Source of the DNA: Cytobacillus kochii
Lineage (GTDB): Bacteria > Bacillota > Bacilli > Bacillales > Cytobacillaceae
DNA: 64,000 nucleotides
Reading direction: 5' to 3'
Assembly: GCF_020171845.1 (NCBI RefSeq)
Contig: NZ_JAIVAM010000015.1
Span: 62,001-126,000 of the forward strand
The translations under genes were made by a program, and so were the position numbers. Under the pieces are notes generated by a model. It saw only the letters and a list, made by a program, of their open reading frames with translations, was not told the DNA's origin and made no database searches. Below, piece after piece: positions 1 to 9,011 of this stretch. Within the stretch, counting starts at the first letter, position 1; each line of letters starts with the position of its first letter.

Positions 1-17
1 AATTAAGGAAGGTTCCT

Positions 18-494
18 ATGATCACTATTCGAAAAATTAAGCAGAAAGATAACTTACAGATTGCAGCAATTATAAAAGAAGCATTAGAGTCAGCCAATTT
101 AGCTATTTCAGGAACGGCTTATTACGATCCTCAATTAGATTCGCTCCATCAATACTATGAAGAAACCCCAGGCTCAGCCTATTGGATTGTTGAAATGGAA
201 AAAGAAATCATTGGAGGTATCGGCATTGCTCCTTTTGACTTAGACGAAGGAATATGTGAATTACAAAAACTATATGTTTCACCTAAAGCTAAAGGACTGG
301 GCTTATCCAAAAAGTTAATGGATACTGCACTCACATTCGCAAAACAACATTATCAGTATTGTTATTTAGAAACACACAATACACTAACAATTGCGGATCG
401 CCTATATCAATCATATAGGTTTGAATTACTTCATGAGCCACTAAAAGGGTCAGAACATTCAGCTATGGATCGTTGGTACATAAAACCACTGTAA
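18..494 (+). CDS. GNAT family N-acetyltransferase
   Basis: A 158-residue single-domain GNAT protein, expected to move an acetyl group from acetyl-CoA to an amine. The acetyl-CoA binding segment is visible near residues 88-104 (LQKLYVSPKAKGLGLSKKLM), where the usual Q/R-x-x-G-x-G/A loop is KAKGLG. The C-terminal part (ADRLYQSYRFE) fits the family's last helix and strand. An AAGGAAGG ribosome binding site sits just upstream of the ATG. It stands alone, convergent with ytvI, with a shared terminator between. Substrate cannot be told from sequence; small-molecule or polyamine acetylation is possible but unproven. Confidence 0.85.
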   Translation: MITIRKIKQKDNLQIAAIIKEALESANLAISGTAYYDPQLDSLHQYYEETPGSAYWIVEMEKEIIGGIGIAPFDLDEGICELQKLYVSPKAKGLGLSKKLMDTALTFAKQHYQYCYLETHNTLTIADRLYQSYRFELLHEPLKGSEHSAMDRWYIKPL

Positions 495-497
495 ATG

Positions 498-526
498 AAA
501 AAACGAACAAATTGTTCGTTTTTTCT
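498..526. terminator. Bidirectional terminator between GNAT gene and ytvI
   Basis: The near-perfect palindrome AACGAACAA-A-TTGTTCGTT is flanked by A-runs on the left and T-runs on the right, so it can end transcription from both sides. It lies between the two convergent stop codons. Confidence 0.8.
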
Positions 527-537
527 ATTTCACCAAA

Positions 538-1668
538 CTAACCATCTTTTTCATTCTTAAACCCATCTCTTATAAAGTAATAAATACTATGTGTAATCTT
601 TATATCGTGAAGAATGATAAGCAAAACAAGTGTGACTGGACCAATAAATAAGCCAAATGCTCCGAATAATTGGAGACCAACAAAAAGAGAGATTAACACA
701 GCAACCGGATTTAAATCCATGCTGCTCGATAAAACTTTGGGCTCTAACAATTGTCTTACGACTAATGTCACGCCATAAACAATGGCAATGCCAACCCCAA
801 GTCTGACATCTCCTGTAATGAGTAGATAAACACTCCAAGGAATGAGGATTGTCCCTGTGCCTAAATAAGGTAGAAGTTCTGCGATACCTATAATAACCGC
901 TAGTGTAAATATATTTTCTACTCGCAAAATAGCAAGACCAATGAAGACAATAATTCCTGTTGCGATCATTAGAATAAACTGCGCTCGTATAAAACCAAAC
1001 AGTCGGTTTCTTATGGCAAAGTTAAACTCTTTTGCCTTCACTCTCATACGAAAAGGGAGAATTCTCCTAAAAAAACTTCTATATTGTCCCCAATCTTTTC
1101 CCATAAAGTAAATGCTTAATAAGAAAAAAATAAAGGCAACAAAAAAAGTAGGCAAGCTGAGTAGCAACTGAGATAACCAATCAACAACTCCTTGACCAAT
1201 ATCTCCTAAAATAGAACCAACCTGTGAACCAAGTTCCATTATTCCTTGCTTCATTGCCTGATTATTACCCGAACCAATTGAGTTAAATAACCCTGACGCA
1301 TCTTGCCAAAAAGGTAAAATAACCGTATTAAAAAAGTGTTGCACATTAATAGAAGCGCCCTCTATCCAGTTAGGGATTTGCAAGAAAAAGGTTTTAAAAT
1401 TGGCGATTAGTAAGAACAGTAGGCCAGTAATCATACCGCATATAACAAGAACACCGCCTAACAAGCCAACGAAGCTTGCCCATCCTGAAGAAAAGCGTAA
1501 TTTACTTTGTAATAACCGAACAAGGGGCTGTAAAAACCAGGCAAATAAGGCAGCCAACCAGAAAGGATAGGTAAGGGTGAATGTTTTTATGACGAACCAG
1601 CCGACCAACACCAAAGTGAGTATAAGCACGCCAGCTCGTACAATCATCCAAGCATGACTTCTTTTCAT
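538..1668 (-). CDS. ytvI: Sporulation-type AI-2E family membrane protein YtvI
   Basis: Polytopic membrane protein of the AI-2E exporter/PerM family, about 376 residues with roughly seven to eight hydrophobic segments. Family hallmarks include the C-terminal stretch around ELLPYLGTGTILIPW and the GLQLFGAFGLFIGPV segment. In B. subtilis YtvI is a sporulation-associated membrane protein of unknown substrate. The open frame begins at a TTG 21 bases earlier, but the ATG used here follows AAGAGGA at good spacing. It is monocistronic and ends at the terminator shared with the upstream acetyltransferase. The sporulation role is known for the family, not shown here. Confidence 0.85.
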   Translation of the reverse strand: MKRSHAWMIVRAGVLILTLVLVGWFVIKTFTLTYPFWLAALFAWFLQPLVRLLQSKLRFSSGWASFVGLLGGVLVICGMITGLLFLLIANFKTFFLQIPNWIEGASINVQHFFNTVILPFWQDASGLFNSIGSGNNQAMKQGIMELGSQVGSILGDIGQGVVDWLSQLLLSLPTFFVAFIFFLLSIYFMGKDWGQYRSFFRRILPFRMRVKAKEFNFAIRNRLFGFIRAQFILMIATGIIVFIGLAILRVENIFTLAVIIGIAELLPYLGTGTILIPWSVYLLITGDVRLGVGIAIVYGVTLVVRQLLEPKVLSSSMDLNPVAVLISLFVGLQLFGAFGLFIGPVTLVLLIILHDIKITHSIYYFIRDGFKNEKDG

Positions 1669-1689
1669 AAAACATCCTCTTTTCATCAA

Positions 1690-2001
1690 TTCTTCTGTTT
1701 ATTTCATGTCATAATTATATACTAGTCCTCTGAAAGAACAAAAAGTCTACACTCGAAAATCATGAAAAATTTGGTACGATTTTTTGAAAAGTGCTGGATA
1801 TTTAGAGATATTAAAGTTGGTAATTTTACAATAATGTCCTTGAAAGTGGAAATTTGCTTGAGCATCCTATGCAGCTAAAGAAGCAGCTCCACGCCCGGTT
1901 TTTTTCATACTCATGAAGACGATTAATGATTTGTGTGCAATCAAGAAAGGTATTAAATATAGCTGACTTTATTCATGAAAAGGCCTGCTAGTAATAAAAG
2001 A
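1690..2001. other. Intergenic stretch without recognisable gene
   Basis: AT-rich region upstream of ytvI and downstream of dat. I found no open frame with a credible ribosome binding site, no tRNA-like fold and no repeat. The ytvI promoter should lie at its left end, but no convincing -35/-10 pair was found. Confidence 0.5.
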
Positions 2002-2048
2002 GCACCTCCACTTGTTAGATACCGTCTAACAAGTGGGGTGCAGTTTTT
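2002..2048. terminator. Strong hairpin terminator downstream of dat
   Basis: An 18-base arm (GCACCTCCACTTGTTAGA) pairs with TCTAACAAGTGGGGTGC across a 5-base loop with one bulged base. A T-run follows on the plus strand and a TCTTTTATT stretch on the minus strand. It lies about 50 bases after the dat stop, so it most likely ends the pepV-dat transcripts. Confidence 0.8.
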
Positions 2049-2100
2049 GATATTACTTATCGTTAGAAAGAATTCTATCTTCCCTTTATATTGATAATCA

Positions 2101-2967
2101 TTACACTGTCGTTGTTAATCTTCCGCATTCGCTTTCAATCGCTGCATCAAATAATCCTTGAATTCTCTTCGTTAAAACGCCAGGTACACCTTCACCTACT
2201 AGTTTTTCATTTATTTGAATAATAGGTGTAATTTCTGAAGTTGTGCTAGATAAAAATACTTCATCCGCTGTATTTAAATCATTTAACGAGAACGGCTCTT
2301 CCACTACCGGAATACCATCCTTTTCACAAACCTCAATCATTTTACGACGAGTGATGCCATTTAAAATCAGATTGGAAGCAGGATGTGTGTAAAGTGTTCC
2401 ATCTTTAATAATAGAAATGTTAGATGAGCTACCTTCTGTTACAACTTCGCCACGATGTTGAATCGCTTCATAACATCCTTTTGACACAGCCTCTTGTTTA
2501 GCCATGACATTACCAAGTAAATTTAAGCTTTTAATATCGCAAAGTAACCAGCGAATATCTTCTTTTAATATGGCTTTGACACCATTTTCTAAATTCGCAA
2601 GCGGACGCGCTACTTCCTTCGTATAAGCCACAAATGAATGAGCTACATCAGAAGTAGGGTATGGATGATTACGTGGAGCTACTCCTCTTGAGAATTGTAT
2701 ATAAATCGTTCCATGCTCTAATGAATTTTTTGTTATTAATTGTGTTAACAGCTCTTTCATTTCATTAACAGTATAAGTTAACTCCATGCCAATTTTTTTT
2801 GCGCTTAAAATAATTCGCTCCAAATGTTCTGTCGCTGTAAACATTTTGCTATTATAGACGCGAATGACTTCATACACTCCGTCACCAAATTGGTAGCCAC
2901 GGTCTTCAATATCAACATTTGCTTCCGATCTTTCAATGATATTGCCATTAAAAATGACATAATTCAT
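2101..2967 (-). CDS. dat: D-amino acid aminotransferase (D-alanine transaminase)
   Basis: A 288-residue class IV PLP-dependent transaminase that interconverts D-alanine and 2-oxoglutarate with pyruvate and D-glutamate, supplying D-amino acids for peptidoglycan. The catalytic lysine lies in DIKSLNLLGNVMAKQ (about residues 144-158), typical of bacillary D-AAT. The GSSSNISII and SSTTSEITPI segments are PLP-phosphate binding loops. AAGGAGA precedes the ATG. It lies 91 bases downstream of pepV in the same direction; the same dat/pepV pairing occurs in staphylococci, which suggests linked use of peptides and D-amino acids. Confidence 0.93.
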   Translation of the reverse strand: MNYVIFNGNIIERSEANVDIEDRGYQFGDGVYEVIRVYNSKMFTATEHLERIILSAKKIGMELTYTVNEMKELLTQLITKNSLEHGTIYIQFSRGVAPRNHPYPTSDVAHSFVAYTKEVARPLANLENGVKAILKEDIRWLLCDIKSLNLLGNVMAKQEAVSKGCYEAIQHRGEVVTEGSSSNISIIKDGTLYTHPASNLILNGITRRKMIEVCEKDGIPVVEEPFSLNDLNTADEVFLSSTTSEITPIIQINEKLVGEGVPGVLTKRIQGLFDAAIESECGRLTTTV

Positions 2968-3058
2968 GATAGAGCATCTCCTTCAACGATTTCATTTTTC
3001 CTTTAAAGTGCTAAACTTCAACGCTATCTTACCAAGGAAAACAGCATTTATCAATAGA

Positions 3059-4474
3059 TTATTTTGTTAATTCGTATATTGCTTCTGCATAGATGGCCGT
3101 TGCTTTCAATAAATCTTCAATATACATATATTCATCTTTTTGATGGGCTACATCTTCTCTCCCAGGGAATAACGCACCAAAAGCTACTCCAGCTTTTAAT
3201 GAACGCGCATAGGTTCCTCCACCTATCGAAAGTAATTCAGCTTCTTCCCCAGTCTGTTCTGTATACACTTTTTTTAATGTTTGAATGAGGAAAGAGTCAC
3301 CATCTACGTGATGTGGTCTTGAATCATCTAGGTTTTCAAATAGCATCCCCAATGTTTGAGCTTTTTGTTCAATTTTCTTCAATGTAGATTCAATATCAGT
3401 AGTAACTGGATATCTCATATTTAAACCCAATCTACCTCCAGTTTGTTGCTTGTAATAGATTTTACCTACATTGATTGTCAAGTCTCCCGTGATATCGTCC
3501 GAGAAGGCAATACCTAACTGATTACCTCTAGAATCATTAGCAAAATGCTTCGCTATGAAACCGATAAATTGGTCTGCTTGTTGATCTAGCTTTAAACTTG
3601 AGAGAAAATCTGCTAATAATAGTCCGGCGTTTTCACCCAAATTCGGCTCCATCCCATGTGCAGATACACCTTCAAGCTCAAGAATAAGTTCACCATTGTC
3701 CATATAATATTTACCTTGAAGTTCTTTTTCCTTTAAAAAGTCAACATACATTTGTACAACTTCAGTTGGCTCATATTGAACCATAAGTGATGCTTTAGCA
3801 AAATCAGGAACCATATTGTATCTTTTACCTGACTGGAGTGAGAGCACTTTTACTTGTGAGGAAGCGACGCCACGAATAATTTCTTTTTGCACAAGGTCAA
3901 AGTCAGCAATGCCCTTTTCTGCATAAATAATAGGAAAATCTGCATCTGGGGCAAAACCTAAAGTTGGCATTTCTTCCACTTCAAAGTATCGGTCCACACA
4001 ACGCCAATCACTCTCTTCATCCGTACCAATAATCATCCTTACACGTTTGTTCATATCCAGGCCTAACTCTTTGACAATTTTCATTGCGTAATACGCAGCC
4101 ATTGTTGGTCCTTTATCATCAATCGCTCCACGAGCAAAGATTTTACCATCTCTTATTTCGGCAGCATAAGGATCACTGGACCAGCCATCTCCCTCAGGAA
4201 CAACATCGACATGACAAAGTATGCCGAGTAACTCTTCACCTTGTCCAAACTCTAGGTGACCAGCAAGATTCTCAACATTTTTTGCTATAAATCCATCGGT
4301 TTCACCTAAGTTCAATAGATAGGTTAACGCTTCTTTTACCTCTTTACCGAGCGGCGCATCAGATGTGGCATTTTCCTCATCTAGCACACTTTTAATTTGC
4401 AATAACTTTTGTGTATCTTTAATTAAGTCGTCCTTCCTTTTCATAACTTCTTCTTGCCAATTAATATCACCCAA
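3059..4474 (-). CDS. pepV: M20 family dipeptidase PepV
   Basis: A 471-residue zinc-dependent dipeptidase (PepV/Sapep type) that releases amino acids from unblocked dipeptides in the cytoplasm. Zinc-site motifs are clear: GILCHVDVVPEGDGWSSDPY near residue 84, the bridging Asp in GAIDDKGPTMAAYYAMK, and GTDEESDW with the catalytic Glu pair. The late His is in YARSLKAGVAFG...HQKDEY. Length matches the family. The start is a TTG preceded by AGGAGG at 8 bases, which beats any ATG downstream. It is followed by dat; the two probably form an operon. Confidence 0.93.
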   Translation of the reverse strand: MGDINWQEEVMKRKDDLIKDTQKLLQIKSVLDEENATSDAPLGKEVKEALTYLLNLGETDGFIAKNVENLAGHLEFGQGEELLGILCHVDVVPEGDGWSSDPYAAEIRDGKIFARGAIDDKGPTMAAYYAMKIVKELGLDMNKRVRMIIGTDEESDWRCVDRYFEVEEMPTLGFAPDADFPIIYAEKGIADFDLVQKEIIRGVASSQVKVLSLQSGKRYNMVPDFAKASLMVQYEPTEVVQMYVDFLKEKELQGKYYMDNGELILELEGVSAHGMEPNLGENAGLLLADFLSSLKLDQQADQFIGFIAKHFANDSRGNQLGIAFSDDITGDLTINVGKIYYKQQTGGRLGLNMRYPVTTDIESTLKKIEQKAQTLGMLFENLDDSRPHHVDGDSFLIQTLKKVYTEQTGEEAELLSIGGGTYARSLKAGVAFGALFPGREDVAHQKDEYMYIEDLLKATAIYAEAIYELTK

Positions 4475-4651
4475 TGTAAAAACCTCCTGCTATATGTAAT
4501 CAACATCCTTCTCTTTTAAAAGGATTAATAAAGTAAGTGCTTTCATGGTTATTATAACACTACCCTTAAAAATATAACGATATGTACGGTATGTTTCTAT
4601 TTCAAAGTCTACATCTTATATTCATTATTGATCATTTCTTTAATAAACGTT

Positions 4652-4688
4652 AAAAGTCCGAACAACACATCACATTGTTCGGACTTTC
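4652..4688. terminator. Terminator after the permease/binding-protein gene
   Basis: AAAGTCCGAACAA pairs with TTGTTCGGACTTT across a 10-base loop, with T-rich flanks on both strands. It is placed just after the stop of the minus-strand transporter operon. Confidence 0.8.
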
Positions 4689-4704
4689 TTATCTTTCTTG
4701 TTCA

Positions 4705-6219
4705 CTACTGGATAAGACCTTTCTCTTTTAAATATTCTTCTGCTACTTCTTTGGCACTTTTCCCATCAACATTCACTGCATAGTTCATTTTTCGCATCTC
4801 ATCGTCTGTTATCTTCCCTGCCAACTGGTTGAGAGGATCAACAATTTCCGGATATTTCTCAATTGTTTCTTGTCTCAATAACGGTGCACCTTGATAAGGA
4901 GGAAATAGTGATTGATCATCTTCTAGAACAGTTAGTCCATACTCTTCTAACTCAGAATCAGTTGAGTAGGCATCAACAAGATTGATTTCACCATTTTCCA
5001 AAGCGGTATACCTTAATTTAGGCTCCATTGTCACCACTTCAGAAAAACTTAAGCCATACAACTCCTGAATACCGATGTAACCATCTTCACGATTAGAGAA
5101 TTCGAGTGTAAATCCTGGTTTCATCATGCTTTCAATTGCTTTTAAGTCGGATATTGTTTGAAGTTCATGTTCTTCGGCAAATTCATTAAGCACAGCTAAT
5201 GCATAGGTATTATTATATTCCATTGGTTCTAATAGAACTAAATCGAATTCCTCTTGAATTCCTTCTTTCGCTTGTTCATAGACGGCTGTTTGGTCTGTGC
5301 TTACTGCTTCTTCCTTTAAAAACTCAGCAATCACTGTACCAGTGAATTCAGGATAAATATCAATACTACCGGAAGTTAAAGCTTTAAATACAAAAGAAGT
5401 CTTACCCAGTCCTGGCTGGAGCTCAACCGTTAAGTCTGTTTCTTCTTCAATCAATAATTTATACATATTGATAAGAATCTCAGGTTCTGATCCAAGTTTT
5501 CCGGCAATCTTCAAGTCTTTCTCTTGTTGAAAGATATAAGGAGACACCGTTACAAACAAGGCAATTATAGCTCCAATACTGACACCTACCAGCGCTTTCT
5601 TAAATGATAATTTCTGGAACCTTCTTAAAATAAAATCAAATAAAATAGCTAAAAGGGCCGCTGGAATAGCGCCAATCACAATTAGTGTAGAATCATTGCG
5701 GTCAATCCCTAGTAAAATAATATCTCCTAGGCCTCCTGCACCTATAAGTGCTGCTAGAGTTGCCGTTCCTATAATTAGAACCATACCTGTACGGATTCCA
5801 GCCATAATGACAGGTAGCGCTAGAGGGAGTTCAACTTTCATCAACCGTTGTGCAGATTTCATTCCCATCGCACTGGCCGCCTCTTTTAAGGCTGGATCAA
5901 CTTCTTTAATTCCTGTATATGTATTTCGTAAGATTGGTAAAAGAGCATAGGCAACTAAAGCAATAATAGCTGGGATTTTACCAATACCTAATAAGGGAAT
6001 TAATAAGCCAAGTAAAGCTAATGAAGGGATTGTTTGAATAACTGCCGCAATGCCAAGAATGGGTTCTGCTACCTTTTCATTCCTCGTTAAGATAACCCCT
6101 AGTGGGATTGCAATAATCACGGCAAATAATAAACTAATAAATGAAATTTGCATATGCTCAATTAATGCATTGAGCAATTGGTCTTGTCTCTCTGATAAAA
6201 CGTTAATAAGTTCATTCAT
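4705..6219 (-). CDS. ABC importer permease fused to substrate-binding domain (EgtU/OpuB-C type)
   Basis: A 504-residue fusion. Residues about 1-215 are a BPD-type permease with the EAA-like loop DPALKEAASAMGM and about six membrane segments. Residues about 230-504 form a type II periplasmic-like domain (starts near LKIAGKLGSEPEILINMYKL, with GSIDIYPEFTGTV). This architecture is shared by osmoprotectant (betaine/choline/carnitine) importers and by the ergothioneine importer EgtU. The binding domain has no tryptophan, so any cation cage must use its tyrosines (YPEF, YNNTYAL, DAYSTD, PPYQG). It overlaps the ATPase gene. An in-frame ATG 15 bases upstream is an alternative start. Substrate is uncertain. 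Confidence 0.88.
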   Translation of the reverse strand: MNELINVLSERQDQLLNALIEHMQISFISLLFAVIIAIPLGVILTRNEKVAEPILGIAAVIQTIPSLALLGLLIPLLGIGKIPAIIALVAYALLPILRNTYTGIKEVDPALKEAASAMGMKSAQRLMKVELPLALPVIMAGIRTGMVLIIGTATLAALIGAGGLGDIILLGIDRNDSTLIVIGAIPAALLAILFDFILRRFQKLSFKKALVGVSIGAIIALFVTVSPYIFQQEKDLKIAGKLGSEPEILINMYKLLIEEETDLTVELQPGLGKTSFVFKALTSGSIDIYPEFTGTVIAEFLKEEAVSTDQTAVYEQAKEGIQEEFDLVLLEPMEYNNTYALAVLNEFAEEHELQTISDLKAIESMMKPGFTLEFSNREDGYIGIQELYGLSFSEVVTMEPKLRYTALENGEINLVDAYSTDSELEEYGLTVLEDDQSLFPPYQGAPLLRQETIEKYPEIVDPLNQLAGKITDDEMRKMNYAVNVDGKSAKEVAEEYLKEKGLIQ

Positions 6220-7168
6220 ACTCTCCACCCACATCTTTCGCTTGAGTGGCTAAAAACTGAATGACACTCTCCCTTGTAATCATCCCAACGATAACACCAT
6301 CTTCTTCCACTGCTATTTTTTCATGTGTGACCAGTTGATCTAGCACTTGCTCTTTACTTATGTTTGTAGTTACTGTTTCAGTGATTGATACATCGCTCGT
6401 ATCAAAAGGAATCATCACATGATTAATGGCAAATCGATCAACTGTTTGGTCAGTTGAAGTGATGAACTCTTCAACAAATTGACTTTCAGGTTGATACCTC
6501 AGCTCTTCGGGTGTACCAATTTGGACCATTTTTCCTTCATTCATAATAGCAATGCGATCACCTAGCTTTAGCGCTTCTTTCATATCATGTGTCACAAAGA
6601 CAATTGTTTTATTTATATTTCTCTTCATTAACAATAAATCATCTTGTAGCTTCACTCTCGTAATCGGATCAAGCGCACTAAATGGTTCGTCCATTAATAT
6701 CACTTCAGGATTGGCAGCTAAAGCACGGGCGACACCTACTCTTTGTTGCTGACCACCAGATAGCTCAGCTGGCTTTCGGTTACGATACGTACCTGCATCC
6801 AATCCCACTAAGTCTAATAATTCTGTCACACGTTGATGAATTTTACTTTTATTCCATTTTTTTAATTCTGGTACAATGGCTATATTCTCTTCTACTGTCA
6901 TATGCGGAAAGAGAGCTATCTGTTGCAACACATAGCCGATGTCATAACGTAAATCATGAAGAGCATAATCACTAATATTCCTTTCATTTATTGTAATTGA
7001 TCCACCACTCGTTTCTTCTAAGCGGTTAATCATCTTTAGTGTTGTTGTTTTACCACAGCCGCTTGGACCTATTAATACAAATAGTTCTCCTTTTTCTATG
7101 GAGAAATCCAAAGAAGTGACGACTTCTTTTTCTCCAAAAGCCTTAGACACACCAGCAAATGTAATCAT
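6212..7168 (-). CDS. ABC importer ATPase with C-terminal CBS region (EgtV/OpuCA type)
   Basis: A 318-residue ATPase that powers the downstream permease/binding fusion. Walker A is [10 protein letters not shown]-loop near GYVLQQIALFPHMT, signature LSGGQQQR, Walker [13 protein letters not shown] and H-loop FVTHD. After about residue 240 it carries a CBS-like region (EKIAVEEDGVIVGMITRESV), which in betaine-family importers senses ionic strength or nucleotides. The ATG used follows TGGAGG at proper spacing; the longer frame begins at a TTG 27 bases earlier. It overlaps its partner by 8 bases with the chosen start, indicating translational coupling. Confidence 0.9.
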   Translation of the reverse strand: MITFAGVSKAFGEKEVVTSLDFSIEKGELFVLIGPSGCGKTTTLKMINRLEETSGGSITINERNISDYALHDLRYDIGYVLQQIALFPHMTVEENIAIVPELKKWNKSKIHQRVTELLDLVGLDAGTYRNRKPAELSGGQQQRVGVARALAANPEVILMDEPFSALDPITRVKLQDDLLLMKRNINKTIVFVTHDMKEALKLGDRIAIMNEGKMVQIGTPEELRYQPESQFVEEFITSTDQTVDRFAINHVMIPFDTSDVSITETVTTNISKEQVLDQLVTHEKIAVEEDGVIVGMITRESVIQFLATQAKDVGGEYE

Positions 7169-7195
7169 GAGTTTCCTCCAACTAGATAATTTCAA

Positions 7196-7574
7196 TCTAT
7201 AATAACTTCCCTAACATTTCATTCTTTAAACCAATAAAAAAGTTTTTCTTTTATTTTTTTGAATATTTAGAACATAAAACAGGCTCCTTTAGCCATATAT
7301 ATGATGTTAAAAAGAATGGAGGATGCTTTTGTATATTTAGCAGGAAAAAGAGAAAAATAATGTAAAATCATGCAAGTGACTAGAAATTATCTGAAAATAG
7401 GTTTACAATATTAATAATTAGTATGACATCTTGATTATTTCTTCTGTTAAACCAAAAAAGGAGTTGTCTCGGGAAAAAGAAGACTACATATAACTGAAAG
7501 GACATGTTTCTTAACTGAAACTGTCGGTTGCAGGCACTTGCCATGGGTTTATAAATTGGATAGGGAGTGGTTTT
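7196..7574. other. Intergenic region between ABC importer and ytzE
   Basis: AT-rich divergent region that should carry the promoters of the importer operon and of ytzE. I see no open frame with a ribosome binding site longer than a few codons, no riboswitch-like fold and no clear -35/-10 pair. Confidence 0.5.
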
Positions 7575-7796
7575 TTGAAACCTTCGACTAACCGGATGTT
7601 AAACCGTATCAAATCCGTTTATATGTTTATTCGGAAAAACGGAACTGTAACAACTCAGGAGCTTGTAGAGGAATTCGGTATCACTCCTCGTACGATACAG
7701 CGAGATTTAAATGTTTTAGCTTATAATGACTTGGTGAAAAGTCCAAGCCGAGGAAAATGGACTATTACACAAAAGAAAGTGAAGATGTCATCATAA
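7575..7796 (+). CDS. ytzE: Small DeoR-type HTH regulator YtzE
   Basis: A 73-residue protein consisting only of a DeoR-family N-terminal winged helix. The HTH is at about residues 22-45 (TTQELVEEFGITPRTIQRDL), followed by NVLAYNDLVKSPSRGKW, the wing. It lacks the sugar-phosphate sensing domain of full-length DeoR proteins, like B. subtilis YtzE, which it closely resembles. The start is a TTG after a GGGAGTGG ribosome binding site. It is convergent with the pseudouridine synthase gene. Target genes are unknown. Confidence 0.88.
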   Translation: MKPSTNRMLNRIKSVYMFIRKNGTVTTQELVEEFGITPRTIQRDLNVLAYNDLVKSPSRGKWTITQKKVKMSS

Positions 7797-7810
7797 GAAA
7801 ATGACAAGCG

Positions 7811-7845
7811 AAAAAAAGAAGCTCTTATTCAGGCTTCTTTTTTTG
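7811..7845. terminator. Bidirectional terminator between ytzE and pseudouridine synthase gene
   Basis: AAAAAAAGAAGC pairs with GCTTCTTTTTTT across a 10-base loop. The A-run and T-run allow termination on either strand between the two convergent genes. Confidence 0.85.
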
Positions 7846-7865
7846 TTACAAAGTATATTTAGTAC

Positions 7866-8594
7866 TTACATTTCATTACTTGGATCATAAGATAATAATT
7901 CTTCTAATTCTTCATCCGTTAATTCTCGATATTCTCCTAACGCAAGAGAATCATCAAGTTGAAGCGGACCCATTGTAAGCCTTTTTAAATAAATCACCTT
8001 TTTATTTACTGCCTCAAACATGCGTTTGACTTGATGAAATTTCCCTTCTGTAATCGTTAAATGAATTTCAGAGTTTGTCTCACTTTTTAATATTTCTAGT
8101 TTTGCTGGCTTCGTTTCATAACCATCATCAAGCTTCACACCTTTAGAAAAGGTATGAATATCTGCCTCTGTTACTCTATCATTAATAATGGCATAATATG
8201 TTTTTGGCACATGTTTTTTTGGTGACAATAACTGATGACTAAGCTTACCATCATTCGTTATTAGTAATAGTCCCTCTGTATCCTTATCCAGTCTACCTAC
8301 AGGAAATGGAGAATAAACGATATCTTCCATCTCTAATAGATCAATGACTGTTTGATGCATCGTATCTTCTGTGGCAGAAATTACCCCGTTAGGCTTATTC
8401 ATCATTAAATATATGTATTCTTTATACTCAATTATCTCCCCATGAATACCCACTTCGTCCTGTTTTGGATCAATATGTTGTTTAGCATCTTTAATCTGCG
8501 CCCCATTTACCTTTACTGCTCCTTGCTTTAATAATTGCTTTACTTCTTTTCTACTTCCATAACCTAAGTTTGCTAACATTTTATCTATTCTCAT
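7866..8594 (-). CDS. RsuA-family 16S rRNA pseudouridine synthase
   Basis: A 242-residue protein with an N-terminal S4 RNA-binding domain (MRIDKMLANLGYGSRKEVKQ) and an RsuA-type catalytic domain that isomerises a uridine in small-subunit rRNA. The catalytic Asp is in VGRLDKDTEGLLLITNDG. The C-terminal ITEGKFHQVKRMFEAV motif is conserved in RsuA/RluB enzymes. The ATG follows AAAGGAG at 8 bases; a frame extension 36 bases upstream has no support. It corresponds to B. subtilis YtzG by neighbourhood (next to ytzE), which I infer rather than prove. Confidence 0.9.
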   Translation of the reverse strand: MRIDKMLANLGYGSRKEVKQLLKQGAVKVNGAQIKDAKQHIDPKQDEVGIHGEIIEYKEYIYLMMNKPNGVISATEDTMHQTVIDLLEMEDIVYSPFPVGRLDKDTEGLLLITNDGKLSHQLLSPKKHVPKTYYAIINDRVTEADIHTFSKGVKLDDGYETKPAKLEILKSETNSEIHLTITEGKFHQVKRMFEAVNKKVIYLKRLTMGPLQLDDSLALGEYRELTDEELEELLSYDPSNEM

Positions 8595-8690
8595 CTTACT
8601 TACTCCTTTTATATCATCGTTCCTACGCACATATTGCCTTTATCAACATAGACTAACATCATAGTTTATCGATAAAGGAGTGCAAGAAAC

Positions 8691-8888
8691 ATGTATTACT
8701 ATCGTCAACAACCAACGTTTTTCCCTATTCCAGGCTTCCCGCCGAGCAATACCAACCGTAGAATAGAGCGTTTAGAAAATCAAGTACAACGCTTAGAGCA
8801 ACAATTCGATCGTTTAGAAAGAAGATTAGAAAGAGTGGAACGGCGCATTGGTATTAGTAATCCGCCACCCTCTCCTCGCCCTTATTGA
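8691..8888 (+). CDS. Small coiled-coil protein
   Basis: A 65-residue protein with three zones: an aromatic/proline-rich N-terminus (MYYYRQQPTFFPIPGFPP), a charged coiled coil from about residue 24 to 53 built on RLE/RRLERVERR heptads, and a Pro-rich tail. The ATG is preceded by AAAGGAG. It lacks a signal peptide and membrane segment. The Tyr/Pro-rich head followed by an Arg/Glu coil resembles small coat-like proteins of spore formers, but I do not recognise the family and assign no function. A small hairpin follows the stop. Confidence 0.7.
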   Translation: MYYYRQQPTFFPIPGFPPSNTNRRIERLENQVQRLEQQFDRLERRLERVERRIGISNPPPSPRPY

Positions 8889-8904
8889 GGAAGGAGGAAA
8901 GATC

Positions 8905-8930
8905 AAGAGGAAGTTTTTCCTCTTTCTACA
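8905..8930 (+). terminator. Weak hairpin terminator after the coiled-coil gene
   Basis: AAGAGGAA-GTTT-TTCCTCTT followed by a TCTACATATCCTCTTTTT tract. Confidence 0.55.
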
Positions 8931-9011
8931 TATCCTCTTTTTGTCAGTTACTCCTAGTTAACCCTAGTATATCATCTACCTAACATAATGTAACTTACAC
9001 ATACATCCTGA

